Below are positions 20,780 through 30,175 of a stretch of DNA of 64,000 nucleotides, one piece after another. Every line of letters starts with the position of its first letter. Position 1 is the stretch's first letter. The stretch is from Hyphomicrobiales bacterium (GTDB lineage: Bacteria; Pseudomonadota; Alphaproteobacteria; Rhizobiales; Rhizobiaceae): positions 118,769 to 182,768 of the forward strand of contig UCHD01000019.1 in NCBI GenBank assembly GCA_900472175.1, given 5' to 3'. Made by a program: the position numbers and the translations under genes. The notes beneath the pieces were generated by a model. The model did not search any database, was not told where the DNA came from, and saw only the letters and a list, made by a program, of their open reading frames with translations.

Positions 20780-22309
20780 TCAATTGTTATTGACGTAGAC
20801 GACGGCAAACTCATCCTCGTACACCCTTTTCCAACCCAGGAGCTCATTGAAAAAGGGAGTGCGTGCGTCGTCCGGTGTCAGGAGCGCCCATTTCACGGCG
20901 TGGTCTTCAATCGTTTTTTGGAGACTAGGTTTGCCTGCCGCCGTTCCCATTTCAGCCGTTGCGTTCATGAAGCCATGCAGGAACAGCTGGTCGGTCCGGC
21001 CATCGATGTAAGTCTTGATGCCGTGAAAAATCAGCGTGCCGCCGAAGTTGTAGCTGTTCAGCACATTGCCAGACAGGCCCTGTTTCTCTGCGAAAGCGAG
21101 TGCACCCGATGCGGACGTTGTGTCGCTCGGAGCGACCGATGAAAAATTCAGAAAGGCTGTGCAGACCGCAAACCAGCCCATCACAATCACACCGGCGATC
21201 CGGCGGTAATGTTTGGCGATGGCCCGTTCAAGACCATCACGTGTTTCTCTCATCCACTGACGTGTCGACACGGCTGGAAATTGTTCCGCGACATCGGCGG
21301 CCAGGACGATGGGTACCAGCAGCAGCCAGAGATATTGGAAGCGCGAATAGGCGAGGAACAGGTGCAGCGTGAAGATGAAGAAGGCGGCATAGGTCCAGCG
21401 GACGCGGAACCGCGTGATCAGCAGGGCGGCGATGACGACCAGGAGCAGGATTTCGGGCAGAACGTCCGTGCGCGCATTGAAGGGGTTCCATTCGCCGATA
21501 TAGTTAACTGCCTCATTGCCGGACGTGACGGAAAAAGTCGCCAGGATGGCCTTTATGCCGTAGGGGTTGATCAGAGTGACCACGGGGCAAAGCAGGCCGA
21601 AGGCGATCCACTGGGCGAGAATTCGGGGTTGCGACAGGCGTGTGCGCGCCAAAAAATCCAGGCCGGCAAAGGCCGCGATCACGAAGCCGAAGGTAAACGT
21701 GCCGTGTAGATTGGCCCAGAGGGCAATCAACGCCAGAAGCCAGAACGGCGGTGGCTGCCGCTCGCGGGCAGCTTGAAACAGCACTGCCGTCCACAAGACG
21801 ATGATCGGAAGGCTGAAAATGAGCGGCCGCGCGTTATAGACAGCACCCACGACAATCGTGACGGCGGTGACAGCGGCGATAGCGACGATCGGTTTTAGTG
21901 CAGCGCTCAGATACCACGTCAAAATAAACGTCATCAGACCAACCGACGCGACCGTGATGACGATCACGCCGCTCCAGCCGAAAGCCTTGTAGGCGGATCC
22001 CAGAAGCACCTGGCTTAACCACTCCTTGGCAATCCATGGCTGGCCTGCAAATGTATGCGAGTAGGTATCGGCAATCGGGATAACCCTGTTTGCCAACATG
22101 TCGAGACCCACTTTCACCTGCCACCAATTGTCGGGATCCTTTAAAAGTTCCGACGAATAGAAAAGCAGTTGTGCGGTGACAGCGAGAACCATCAACAGGC
22201 AGAAGACCAAACGGATCCGCCGGCTCTGTTCCATAAATGCTTGGTCATGCTCCAAGCGGGACACGTCCTGTGGGTTCGTTTTCCCAAAAGTCATCTCAGT
22301 CGCAGTCAT
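20780..22309 (-). CDS. Polytopic membrane protein, GT-C-glycosyltransferase-like
   Basis: 509 residues with about eleven hydrophobic spans in the first 370 residues, then a soluble C-terminal domain. The first large periplasmic loop (KDPDNWWQVKVGLDML...EWLSQVLLGSAY) has the acidic residue that catalytic GT-C enzymes carry near the first span. Tail segments such as NSYNFGGTLIFHGIKTYIDGRTDQLF resemble bacterial integral membrane proteins linked to polyprenyl-phosphate sugars. It is the last of four minus-strand genes after GT2, methyltransferase and GtrA genes, so lipid-linked sugar transfer to an envelope acceptor is the natural guess. No specific function is recognised. Confidence 0.7.
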   Translation of the reverse strand: MTATEMTFGKTNPQDVSRLEHDQAFMEQSRRIRLVFCLLMVLAVTAQLLFYSSELLKDPDNWWQVKVGLDMLANRVIPIADTYSHTFAGQPWIAKEWLSQVLLGSAYKAFGWSGVIVITVASVGLMTFILTWYLSAALKPIVAIAAVTAVTIVVGAVYNARPLIFSLPIIVLWTAVLFQAARERQPPPFWLLALIALWANLHGTFTFGFVIAAFAGLDFLARTRLSQPRILAQWIAFGLLCPVVTLINPYGIKAILATFSVTSGNEAVNYIGEWNPFNARTDVLPEILLLVVIAALLITRFRVRWTYAAFFIFTLHLFLAYSRFQYLWLLLVPIVLAADVAEQFPAVSTRQWMRETRDGLERAIAKHYRRIAGVIVMGWFAVCTAFLNFSSVAPSDTTSASGALAFAEKQGLSGNVLNSYNFGGTLIFHGIKTYIDGRTDQLFLHGFMNATAEMGTAAGKPSLQKTIEDHAVKWALLTPDDARTPFFNELLGWKRVYEDEFAVVYVNNN

Positions 22310-22318
22310 GATCCACTC

Positions 22319-22777
22319 TCAAAATGCCGTGTCGTCTGACGGGTTGCGCAAAGGGGCGGGAACGAAAACGAACCGCGACGATGCTAGATAGAAGAGAACC
22401 GAATAAATGCAGATACCGGCTAGATGCACCCATGGATTGTTGGTGAAGCCGAAGGAAAGCGCAGTGAAAACAACCGCCAGGTTAGCCCCGTAGGCGATCG
22501 CAAAACTCAGTGCGTATCGAAGCACCGTGCCGTTGCGCGAGCGTGTGACGCTTGAAAATGTCCAACGGCTGTTGAGGACAAAACCAAGGATCAGGCCGCC
22601 GGCATAACCGAGAATATTAGACGCGATGTCGCCGCAACCGAACGCGAGTGCGACCAGGATGATCGTGTATCCAAGCGCGGTATTGAGCAATCCGACGGCT
22701 GCAAACCGCAGGAGACGCGTGGCCTCAAAGACCTGGCTTGACCGCGTGAACAAAATATTGAGCTCCCATCGGGACAC
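22319..22777 (-). CDS. GtrA-family membrane protein (lipid-linked sugar flippase-like)
   Basis: 152 residues with four hydrophobic segments and the family motifs LRFAAVGLLNTALGYTI, NILGYAGGLILGFVLNSRWTF and LFYLASSRFVFV. GtrA proteins are thought to move polyprenyl-phosphate-linked glucose or related sugars across the membrane. It overlaps the end of the methyltransferase gene by 53 bases and sits in one operon with the GtrB-like GT2 gene, the classical partner. Confidence 0.88.
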   Translation of the reverse strand: MSRWELNILFTRSSQVFEATRLLRFAAVGLLNTALGYTIILVALAFGCGDIASNILGYAGGLILGFVLNSRWTFSSVTRSRNGTVLRYALSFAIAYGANLAVVFTALSFGFTNNPWVHLAGICIYSVLFYLASSRFVFVPAPLRNPSDDTAF

Positions 22778-23465
22778 CGGCGAGATAGCGCTCCAGTGGC
22801 CGTAATTTGGCGAGAAAATGCGGAAAGAAGATCCGGTAAACGGTTTCGGTCTTGAAAAAGCCGGCCTTGGCCATCCGGGCCTTCATCTGTCCCGCGTTGA
22901 TCAAAACGGCGTTCTCATCGAAGCTGCAGTTCCTCACCGCGTGCAGGGTCAGCGGATTCCAGGGATTGTGCTCGAACAGGAAAAAACTTCCGCCCGGCTT
23001 CATCACCCGGCCGATCTCGGCGAGAAGGCCGACATGAAACTCTTCGGGGATATGGTGGAAAACGCAGGCAGTGAAAATCAGGTCGAAATAATCGTTACCG
23101 TAAGGAATGCTCTGGCCGTCGAAAGGCTGGCAATGCGCCTGGCCTGGAAAACGCGTCCGGGCGATGTCCAGCGATTGCGCCGATGGATCGAGAAGAACGA
23201 TCTCGCTGTCGGGAAAGGCTTCGCGCATTGGTCCCAGCGAGTTACCGACACCGCCGCCGAAATCGAGTATCCGCAGCGGTTTTTCGCCACGCCGCCGCAA
23301 AACGTCGGCCACGTCGTTGATCTTGTAACGGGCAAAAAATGCCGACGCCTCACCGCTCAGGCGAATACTGGCAGCGTGCTCCTGTTCATACTCATCGGCA
23401 AATTTGTCGAACTCGGCCTCAAGCACCGGCTGTCCCCCGGACAAGGGTTCGCAAGCGATGCACAT
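22725..23465 (-). CDS. Class I SAM-dependent methyltransferase
   Basis: About 246 residues. SAM-binding motif I is ILDFGGGVGNSLG, followed by the acidic loop IVLLDPSAQSLD, FDLIFTACVFHHIP and LLAEIGRVMKPGGSFFLFEHNP. The start at 23465 is the first ATG giving only normal sequence; it lies inside the GT2 gene (47-base overlap). In-frame codons further upstream are read from antisense of the GT2 gene and are not credible. Placement in a GtrAB-like cluster suggests methylation of a sugar or polyprenyl-linked intermediate, but the acceptor is unknown. Confidence 0.85.
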   Translation of the reverse strand: MCIACEPLSGGQPVLEAEFDKFADEYEQEHAASIRLSGEASAFFARYKINDVADVLRRRGEKPLRILDFGGGVGNSLGPMREAFPDSEIVLLDPSAQSLDIARTRFPGQAHCQPFDGQSIPYGNDYFDLIFTACVFHHIPEEFHVGLLAEIGRVMKPGGSFFLFEHNPWNPLTLHAVRNCSFDENAVLINAGQMKARMAKAGFFKTETVYRIFFPHFLAKLRPLERYLAGVPMGAQYFVHAVKPGL

Positions 23466-24438
23466 GCGAATCCGCACCCTCTGCAACCGCATTGGAACAT
23501 ACAATTTCATTGACGATGTAGAGTGGCCGCCTCTTCGTCTCCATGTACATTCGTCCGAGATATTCGCCGAAAATGCCCAGAACCAGCAGTTGGACGCTGC
23601 CCAGGATGAGCACGATTGCGGCCAGGCTCGTCCAGCCGGGAAGAACGTTACCCTCCAACCAGGAGAAGATGGTGTAACCCAGCGCCACAAGGCCGATCAG
23701 ACCGAAGAGCATACCCAGGTGCGAGGCGAAGCGGAGCGGCGCGATCGAAAAACTGGTCATTGCATCCACTGCGAGCAGGACCATCTTGCGCAGCGGGTAA
23801 TGCGTTGTGCCGGCAAAACGGGCCTGGCGGTGATAGTGAAAGGCGGTCTGCTTCAAACCGATCCAAGTGACCATTCCGCGGATGAAGCGATAACGCTCCG
23901 GCATCGCGTTGAGATGATCGACGGCACGGCGGCTCATCAATCTGAAATCCCCGGTATCGGCGGCGATGTCGATATCGACCATCCGTCGCAGCAGCCGGTA
24001 AAACAGCGATGCAGACGTTCTCTTGAACAGGCTCTCGCCGTTGCGCTTCAGCCTCTGGCCGTAGACGACGTCAAAACCCTCTTCCATCTTGGCCATCATC
24101 GGGCCAAGCAGTTCTGGCGGATCCTGGAGATCGGCATCGAGGACAAGAATTCTCTCACCACGGCACAGCTCAAGCCCGGCGCTCAGCGCGATCTGGTGGC
24201 CGTAGTTTCGCGCCAGGTCGATTGCAACGATATGCGTATCTTTGTGGGCGAGGTCGACGATTGCCTCGCGTGTGCCGTCTGTGGCGCCATCTATGACAAG
24301 GACGATCTCGTAGGATGAACCGGCTTGCGCATCGCACGCAGCGGTCACGCGTCTGTGCAGTTCCGCGATACCGTCGCGTTCATTGTAGCAAGGGATGACC
24401 ACAGAAAGTGCTATTGCCTGTTTCGCCGCAATGTCCAT
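23419..24438 (-). CDS. Family 2 glycosyltransferase, GtrB/DPM1-like (polyprenyl-phosphate sugar synthase)
   Basis: 339 residues. The catalytic GT2 domain shows SVVIPCYNERDG, LVIDGATDGT, the DADLQDPPE motif and RKMVLLAVDAMTSFS; two membrane spans follow near 230-305. This layout is typical of GtrB and dolichyl-phosphate mannose synthases, which transfer a sugar from a nucleotide donor to undecaprenyl phosphate on the cytoplasmic face. First gene of the four-gene minus-strand operon with methyltransferase, GtrA and GT-C-like protein. Confidence 0.92.
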   Translation of the reverse strand: MDIAAKQAIALSVVIPCYNERDGIAELHRRVTAACDAQAGSSYEIVLVIDGATDGTREAIVDLAHKDTHIVAIDLARNYGHQIALSAGLELCRGERILVLDADLQDPPELLGPMMAKMEEGFDVVYGQRLKRNGESLFKRTSASLFYRLLRRMVDIDIAADTGDFRLMSRRAVDHLNAMPERYRFIRGMVTWIGLKQTAFHYHRQARFAGTTHYPLRKMVLLAVDAMTSFSIAPLRFASHLGMLFGLIGLVALGYTIFSWLEGNVLPGWTSLAAIVLILGSVQLLVLGIFGEYLGRMYMETKRRPLYIVNEIVCSNAVAEGADSHVHRLRTLVRGTAGA

Positions 24439-24943
24439 CCGTTCGGGTACCCGTTACTCGCTGTTGCTCGCTTGGGTTTACGGCATAGCGATTAACAATC
24501 TGTTTTGGGAGCCGAGGCGGCCTTAGATGGTTGATTTGAAACGCGTTGGGGACTGCCCTTCGTACACAGGACATACTCGCAGCCCTCAAGGTCAACGCTT
24601 CCATTGACAAGCAGCCTGACCGCTCTTTCATGGCGGGCGATCAGGCAGCAAAGAACCCGCCACCGGGCGGGTGGCGGGCTCCAAATTGTCTTGCAACATG
24701 AATTTCCGAAAATGGCCCTAATATGAAAGTCAAAAACGCTTTTACTTTAAACGCCGGTCCGGTTTCAGCCAAGGCAGCGGCATAAGAAAATTAGTCAAGG
24801 CTAATTCAAAAGTCCAGTCACTCTTTTCCTGGACAGGGCGGGAATGGCGGCGGGGCATGTGAAAAATGCCGCAGGAGGAAAACCCGTTCGGGGTGTCGAA
24901 CCGGGGCTTTGCGTGTTCCAAACACTGATCTGCGTTCCGGGCG
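24439..24943. other. 505-base intergenic region between the glycosylation and quinate operons
   Basis: It holds the upstream control region of the GT2 operon and the downstream region of the QuiC gene. Besides a GC-rich hairpin (24656-24678, listed separately) I see the short repeat AATTAG-N6-CTAATT (24789-24806) and no coding potential that looks real. No tRNA fold was found. Confidence 0.6.
24656..24678 (-). terminator. Candidate terminator of the quinate operon
   Basis: CCCGCCACC (24656-24664) pairs perfectly with GGTGGCGGG (24670-24678) around a 5-base loop. On the minus strand the stem is followed by TTCTTTG, a weak U-tract. It is some 265 bases downstream of the QuiC stop codon, far for a primary terminator, so it may be only a backup hairpin. 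Confidence 0.4.
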
Positions 24944-26851
24944 CTATTTTGACCGGTTTTGGGCAATGACGGGCATGCCTTCAGGCCGGATCTGCTTCTT
25001 CAGCGCAGCGATGCGGAAGATGGCGTTGGCAGCACCATAGCCGCGATAGCCGCGCCGTTCGACGATCTCGAAAAAGAAGCCTTCGCCATAGGTGCCGCTG
25101 TAGAGCTGGAAGAATTCGCCATGTTCGTCACGGTCGTAGAGAATGTTCTCCGCCTTCAGCCGCTCGGCCATTTCGGGATCGAGACCGAACCGGGCTTCGA
25201 CATCGTCGTAATAGTTGGGTGAAATGTGCAGCGGCTGGAAACCGTTCTGTTTCAGCGCCCTGGCCGTTGCAAAGATGTCGTCGGTGCTGAACGCCAGATG
25301 CTGGATGCCGGAGCCGAAGGTTTCGGCAATGAAGTGACCAGCGAGCGTGCGCCGGTTTTCCGCGCCGTTTAGTGTGATGCGCAAGGTGCCTGCGGTATTT
25401 TCGATCACCTGGCTGCGCACGACGCCAGCCGGATCGATGATATCCACCATGGGTGTCTTCTGCGTTTCGAAGATCGCGGTGTAGAACAACAGCCAGGTCA
25501 GCATTTCCTCGTAGGCGACGGTCTGGGCCATATGGTCGATACTGCACAAATGCGCTGGCTGGCTTTCGTCTTCGTCTGCAACGGGGACAAAATCGATATC
25601 CCAGATGTGGCCGAGATCGGTCTTGTCGTCGAGCAGGTAGATCAACCCGCCGCCGACACCGCGGATGGCCGGTATATCCAGTTCACCGGTACCCACCGGC
25701 TGGCTGAAGGGTTCCGCCCCCAGAGCCACCGCGCGGGCCATGGCCTCCCCGGCGTTCTCCACCGTCAACGCCACAGCATAGGCCGACGGTCCATGTACCG
25801 CATAAGACGCATTGGCAAAACCGGCGCGTTCGGTGTTGACCAGCAGCCGGATGTCGCCCTGACTGTAAACACTTACCCGCTTGGTCCTGTGGCGGGCGGT
25901 TCTGCGGAAGCCGAGCGTGCGCAAGAGGGCGATCAGATCTGCCGCGTCCGTATCATCGACGGAGAACTCTACGAAGCTGACGGCCTTCACCGGCGCCCGC
26001 TCCGGCATTTCGGCGACCGTCAAACCTGCGGCATTCGGACTGCGCCGGACGCGGTCGCCGAGCGTGATCAGCGAGCGATGGCCGTCGGCGGCAATCGCCT
26101 TGGCAGAGCCGCCACGGAACTGGTCATTGAAGATTTCCAGCGAGAAATAACCGTCATAGCCGGTCTCGGCAATCGCACTGGTGAAGGCCGTGACCGGCAG
26201 GTCGCCCTCGCCTGGCATGTTGCGGAAGTGGCGGCTCCAGTAGAGCAGGTCCATATCGATCAGTGGCGCGTCGGCCAGTTGGACGATAAAAATCTTTTCC
26301 TTGGGGATCGAGCGGATCGAATTGATATCGATCTTGCGTGACAGCGTGTGGAAGCTGTCGAGGATCAGGCCGATATTGGGATGATCGGCGCGCCGGACGA
26401 TCTCCCAGGCATCCCGATGATCGAAAATGTGTCTTCCCCAGGCCAGCGCCTCGTAGCCGACCCGCAGGCCACGCTTGGCAGCCCGTTCGCCAAGTTCATG
26501 GAAATCCGCCGCGGCCCGGTCGATGCCGCCCAGTGACACCGGCGACACATTGGAGCAGACGAGTACAAGATCCGTACCCAGCTGCTGCATGATATCGAAC
26601 TTGCGTTCGGCGCGATCGAAGGTGCGGGTGCGATGGGGGTCCGGCATGCCTTCGAAATCGCGGAATGGCTGGAACAGCGTGATCTCCAGTCCGTGATCGC
26701 GAACCATCCGGCCGACATCGGCCGGGCTGCCGTCGAAGGCCAGAAAATCGTTCTCGAAAATCTCGACGCCGTCAAATCCTGCCTTGGCAATCGCCGCGAG
26801 TTTTTCCGGGAGCTCGCCGCTGATCGAGACGGTGGCGATGGAGGTTTTCAT
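24944..26851 (-). CDS. quiC: 3-Dehydroshikimate dehydratase, QuiC-type fusion with an HPPD-like domain
   Basis: 635 residues in two parts. Residues 1 to about 280 form a sugar-phosphate-isomerase/AP-endonuclease-2-like barrel (GFDGVEIFENDF, VGYEALAWG, LILDSFHTL, YFSLEIFNDQF carry the metal ligands). Residues from about 290 form a 4-hydroxyphenylpyruvate-dioxygenase-like domain with the iron-type ligands in CSIDHMA, GIQHLAFS and FFFEIVERRG. This fusion is the QuiC architecture of Pseudomonas and rhizobia; it converts 3-dehydroshikimate to protocatechuate. Its start overlaps the stop of the shikimate dehydrogenase gene by four bases. Confidence 0.9.
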   Translation of the reverse strand: MKTSIATVSISGELPEKLAAIAKAGFDGVEIFENDFLAFDGSPADVGRMVRDHGLEITLFQPFRDFEGMPDPHRTRTFDRAERKFDIMQQLGTDLVLVCSNVSPVSLGGIDRAAADFHELGERAAKRGLRVGYEALAWGRHIFDHRDAWEIVRRADHPNIGLILDSFHTLSRKIDINSIRSIPKEKIFIVQLADAPLIDMDLLYWSRHFRNMPGEGDLPVTAFTSAIAETGYDGYFSLEIFNDQFRGGSAKAIAADGHRSLITLGDRVRRSPNAAGLTVAEMPERAPVKAVSFVEFSVDDTDAADLIALLRTLGFRRTARHRTKRVSVYSQGDIRLLVNTERAGFANASYAVHGPSAYAVALTVENAGEAMARAVALGAEPFSQPVGTGELDIPAIRGVGGGLIYLLDDKTDLGHIWDIDFVPVADEDESQPAHLCSIDHMAQTVAYEEMLTWLLFYTAIFETQKTPMVDIIDPAGVVRSQVIENTAGTLRITLNGAENRRTLAGHFIAETFGSGIQHLAFSTDDIFATARALKQNGFQPLHISPNYYDDVEARFGLDPEMAERLKAENILYDRDEHGEFFQLYSGTYGEGFFFEIVERRGYRGYGAANAIFRIAALKKQIRPEGMPVIAQNRSK

Positions 26852-27738
26852 TGCGAGACCTCACTTGAGTGTTTGCTGCCGGATGTCAGGTTGTCGAAAT
26901 GCCGCATCATCCGGTAGGCATCCGGCTCGCGGCCGGTAAACAGGCGAAAGGCGCCGACGGCCTGGAAGACTGCCATGCCACCACCATTGAGCACCCGGCA
27001 GCCTCGTGTCTTCGCAGCCTTCAGAAGCGCGGTTTCCAGCGGGAAATAGACGATCTCGGCGACCCAATGGCGAGGTGAAAGCAAGTCCGCCGCAAGCGGC
27101 ATGCCCGGGTATTTCGCCATACCGGTCGGGGTTGCGTGGATCAGGCCGGATGCCGATCCCATCGCGACCACCAGATCGCTGGGGGCGGTAATCGCCGCCT
27201 CCGGAAACAGTGCAGACAGCGCCTGCACCAGATGTGCCGCCCGCTCGGGGTCGAGATCGAAGACCATCAGGTTCTTCAAGCCGAGTGACAGGATGGCATA
27301 GGCGGTGGCGACACCGCCGCCGCCGGCGCCGATCTGGACCGCTGCATCAAGGTCAGCATCCGGCAAACCCCGGCGAAAGCTTTCGGCAAATCCCCACCAG
27401 TCGGTGTTGTGGCCATGCCGCTGGCCGTTTTTCAGGACGACAGTATTCACTGCGCCCAATGCGCGTGCCTCGTCGGAAAGCGTGTCAAGATAGGGAATGA
27501 CCAGCTGCTTGCAGGGGTGAGTAATGTTGAGGCCGCTCAAACCGTGCTGTTCGGCCTGGTCCAAAAGTTCGGCCAAGCTGTCGGCTGTCAAGCCGCGCTG
27601 GTTGAGATCGATCAGTTCGTAGTCATAGGCAAGCCCTTGGGCTGCCCCTTCCTGCATGTGCATCGCCGGTGTCAGCGAAGCCTGGATACCCGCGCCGATC
27701 AAACCGGCTTTCAGAGTTTGCAGACGTGTTTCGGCCAT
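26848..27738 (-). CDS. NAD-type quinate/shikimate dehydrogenase (AroE family, catabolic)
   Basis: About 296 residues. Substrate residues SLTPAMH (21-27), catalytic Lys77 in NITHPCKQ and Asp113 in GHNTDWWGF are in place, and the Rossmann motif is GAGGGGVATAYA. The pattern follows Corynebacterium quinate/shikimate dehydrogenase (TPAMHxxEG, VQxGAGGxGxAxAYA) more than biosynthetic AroE, so it likely oxidises shikimate or quinate toward dehydroshikimate. I chose the ATG giving MAETRL; an ATG 66 bases upstream overlapping the dctP stop codon is possible. Translationally coupled to quiC. Confidence 0.88.
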   Translation of the reverse strand: MAETRLQTLKAGLIGAGIQASLTPAMHMQEGAAQGLAYDYELIDLNQRGLTADSLAELLDQAEQHGLSGLNITHPCKQLVIPYLDTLSDEARALGAVNTVVLKNGQRHGHNTDWWGFAESFRRGLPDADLDAAVQIGAGGGGVATAYAILSLGLKNLMVFDLDPERAAHLVQALSALFPEAAITAPSDLVVAMGSASGLIHATPTGMAKYPGMPLAADLLSPRHWVAEIVYFPLETALLKAAKTRGCRVLNGGGMAVFQAVGAFRLFTGREPDAYRMMRHFDNLTSGSKHSSEVSQ

Positions 27739-27803
27739 TGCACAGGTTCCGTGATTGTCAGAAAGGATGTGCTGGCCCGCCAGAAAGCGGGCCAGCGAAG
27801 GCA

Positions 27804-28817
27804 TTACTGGCCGCGGGCCGCTGCCAGTTCCTTGAACAGCAGCGAGACCGTATCAGTGCCGATTTCGCCGCCGAACTTTTCAACCAGCGGCTTGACGGCA
27901 TCGCGCAGCTTCTGCGTTTCTTCCGGGCTGAGTTCGGAGACTTCCATGCCGGTCGCCTTGATCTCGGCCATGGCCTTGGCATCCACTTCGCGCGAGACCG
28001 TGCGCTGGTAGTCGCGGGCTTCGGTTGCAGCCGACTGCAGGACAGCCTTTTCCTCGTCGTTCAGCTTGTCCCAGAAGACCTTGCTGATCAGCACGATCTG
28101 CGGGTTATACTGGTGACGGGTCACCGTCATGTACTTCTGCACTTCGAAGAACTTGGCGTTGAGAATGTTGGCTGCCGGATTTTCCTGGCCGTCCACGGTG
28201 CCGGTTTCCAGCGCCGTGTAGAGTTCGGTGTAAGGCAGCGGCACGGCATTGGCGCCGAGGCCATTGAACAGCTCGATCGGGATTGGAGATTGCAGCGTGC
28301 GGATCTTCAGGCCCTTGATATCCTCAAGCTTGGTGACTGGATGACGGTTGTTGGTGAGATTGCGGAAGCCCAATTCCCAATAGGCAAGACCAACGAGGCC
28401 GGTGTCCGGCAACTTGTCGGACAGGCTCTTGCCGAACGGGCCATCCATGATCTTGTCGGCTTCTTCGCCGCTGTTGAACAGGAACGGCAGATCGACAGCG
28501 CCGAAGGCCTTGACGTTGCTGGCCAGAATACCGGCATTGAGCACCAGCATCTCGACGACGCCTCCCTGCAGCGCCGAGACGGTCTGCACGTCGCCGCCGA
28601 GCACGCCGCCCGGGAACAGTTTGACGTCAATCTTGCCGCCGCTCTTTTCCTTGACGATCTCGGCGAATTTTTCCATGCCGGTGACCTGCGGGTGGCCCTT
28701 GTTGTTGGCGCTCGCAAATTTCAGCGTGGTCTCGCGGATTTCAGCCGAGGCGGTTCCAGCCAGAAGCATTGCGGGCAGAGCGAGCCCCAATGCCAGTTTG
28801 ATCATCTTGTTCAACAT
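27804..28817 (-). CDS. dctP: TRAP transporter periplasmic binding protein, DctP family
   Basis: 337 residues with a Sec signal ending in GTASA-E. Family motifs include KFASANNKGHPQ, FPGGVLGGDVQTVSALQGG and the ligand arginine in LKIRTLQSPIP, then GTVDGQENP. The intergenic space before it contains a GGCCGG/CCGGCC hairpin (28836-28853) followed by GGAGG, which may stabilise or boost this cistron. Operon position between the TRAP permeases and the quinate enzymes suggests that the ligand is quinate, shikimate or dehydroshikimate. Confidence 0.93.
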   Translation of the reverse strand: MLNKMIKLALGLALPAMLLAGTASAEIRETTLKFASANNKGHPQVTGMEKFAEIVKEKSGGKIDVKLFPGGVLGGDVQTVSALQGGVVEMLVLNAGILASNVKAFGAVDLPFLFNSGEEADKIMDGPFGKSLSDKLPDTGLVGLAYWELGFRNLTNNRHPVTKLEDIKGLKIRTLQSPIPIELFNGLGANAVPLPYTELYTALETGTVDGQENPAANILNAKFFEVQKYMTVTRHQYNPQIVLISKVFWDKLNDEEKAVLQSAATEARDYQRTVSREVDAKAMAEIKATGMEVSELSPEETQKLRDAVKPLVEKFGGEIGTDTVSLLFKELAAARGQ

Positions 28818-28884
28818 GCTTTCCTCCCAGATTTTGGCCGGTCTTTCCCGGCCGGTTGAATGGTTTTCAAAACGCTTTTCCGCC

Positions 28885-30165
28885 TCAATGCCCGAACCAG
28901 GCGACCGGCGCGGTCACCAGCTGCGGGAACAGAACGAGCAGGAAGAGCACGATCAGTTCGGCGATCAGGAAGGGCATGACGCCCTTCATCAGATCTTCCA
29001 TCGACAGCTTGGACACGCCGCAGATGACGTTGAGCACCGTGCCTACGGGCGGGGTGATCAGGCCGATGGAATTGTTGATGATGAACAGGACGCCGAAATA
29101 GACCGGGTCGATACCCGCCTGCTTGATCACCGGCATCAGTACGGGCGTCATGATCAGGATCGTCGGCGTCATGTCCATGGCAGTACCGACCAGCACGATC
29201 AGCACCATGATGGCGATTAGGAGCAGCGTCTGGTTGTCCATCAGCGGCTCCAGCAGCGCGACGAGATCGCCCGGCACATCCGCAACAGTGATCAACCAGG
29301 CGGAAACCGCCGCGCAAGCCACCAGGAACATCACGATCGAGGTAATCTTTGCTGCCGCGACGAAGACATGAAACACACGCGACGGTGGCAGTTCGCGGTA
29401 GATGACCATGGCGACAAACAGCGAATAGACGGCTGCAACAACGCCAGCTTCCGTCGGTGTAAAGACGCCGAACTTCAAGCCGAACACGATGATAACCGGC
29501 AGCATCAGCGCCCAGATGGCATCGACGAAGGCTTTCATGCGGACTGCGCCACTCTGCCGGGGCGGCAGCGCGAATTGCTCCTTGCGCGCCACCAGCAGCC
29601 AGGTGACGCAGAGCGCCAATGCGATCAGCAACCCCGGCACGATACCGGCCAGAAACAGCTTGGTGATCGAGACGCCGCCGACAACACCGTAGAGGATGAA
29701 GCCGATCGAAGGTGGGATGATCGGGCCGATGACAGAGGCGGATGCCAGAAGGCCGCCGGTGCGGGCCGGGTCATGGCCGGATTTAAGCATCATCGGGTAG
29801 AGCAGCGCGCCGAGTGCCGCCGCATCCGCCACCGCCGAGCCTGACAGGCTGGACAGGATGCAGGCGGCAAAGATCGCCACGAAACCCAGCCCGCCGCGCA
29901 CATGGCCGACCAATGCCATGGCAAGGTTGACGATCCGGCGCGACAGGCCGCCGGTGTTCATCACCTCGCCGGCCAGCAGAAAGAAAGGCACGGCCATCAG
30001 CGGAAAGCTGTCGGCACCATTCATGACGTTCTGTGCCACGATCTGGGCATCGAAAATGCCCATGTACATCATCAGCGCCACGCCGCTGATGATCAGGGCG
30101 AATGCGATCGGGACGCCGAGCGCCATGGGGCCAAGAAGTGCGCCGAGGAAAATTGTCAGGGTCAT
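28885..30165 (-). CDS. dctM: TRAP transporter large permease, DctM family
   Basis: 426 residues, twelve hydrophobic spans. Hallmarks are the opening LFLGALLGPMALGVPIAFAL, the PLMAVPFFLLAGEVM segment, GLLASASVIGPIIPPSIGFILYG and LIGLITPPVGTVLNV-like NNSIGLITPPVGT near the end. It carries the sodium-coupled transport path. Separated from the small permease gene by ten bases, so co-translated with it. Confidence 0.94.
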   Translation of the reverse strand: MTLTIFLGALLGPMALGVPIAFALIISGVALMMYMGIFDAQIVAQNVMNGADSFPLMAVPFFLLAGEVMNTGGLSRRIVNLAMALVGHVRGGLGFVAIFAACILSSLSGSAVADAAALGALLYPMMLKSGHDPARTGGLLASASVIGPIIPPSIGFILYGVVGGVSITKLFLAGIVPGLLIALALCVTWLLVARKEQFALPPRQSGAVRMKAFVDAIWALMLPVIIVFGLKFGVFTPTEAGVVAAVYSLFVAMVIYRELPPSRVFHVFVAAAKITSIVMFLVACAAVSAWLITVADVPGDLVALLEPLMDNQTLLLIAIMVLIVLVGTAMDMTPTILIMTPVLMPVIKQAGIDPVYFGVLFIINNSIGLITPPVGTVLNVICGVSKLSMEDLMKGVMPFLIAELIVLFLLVLFPQLVTAPVAWFGH

Positions 30166-30175
30166 GGCGCTCTCC

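Noticed and set aside
24880..24920. Sequence resembling a tRNA T-arm
   Set aside because: No acceptor, D or anticodon arms could be fitted around it.
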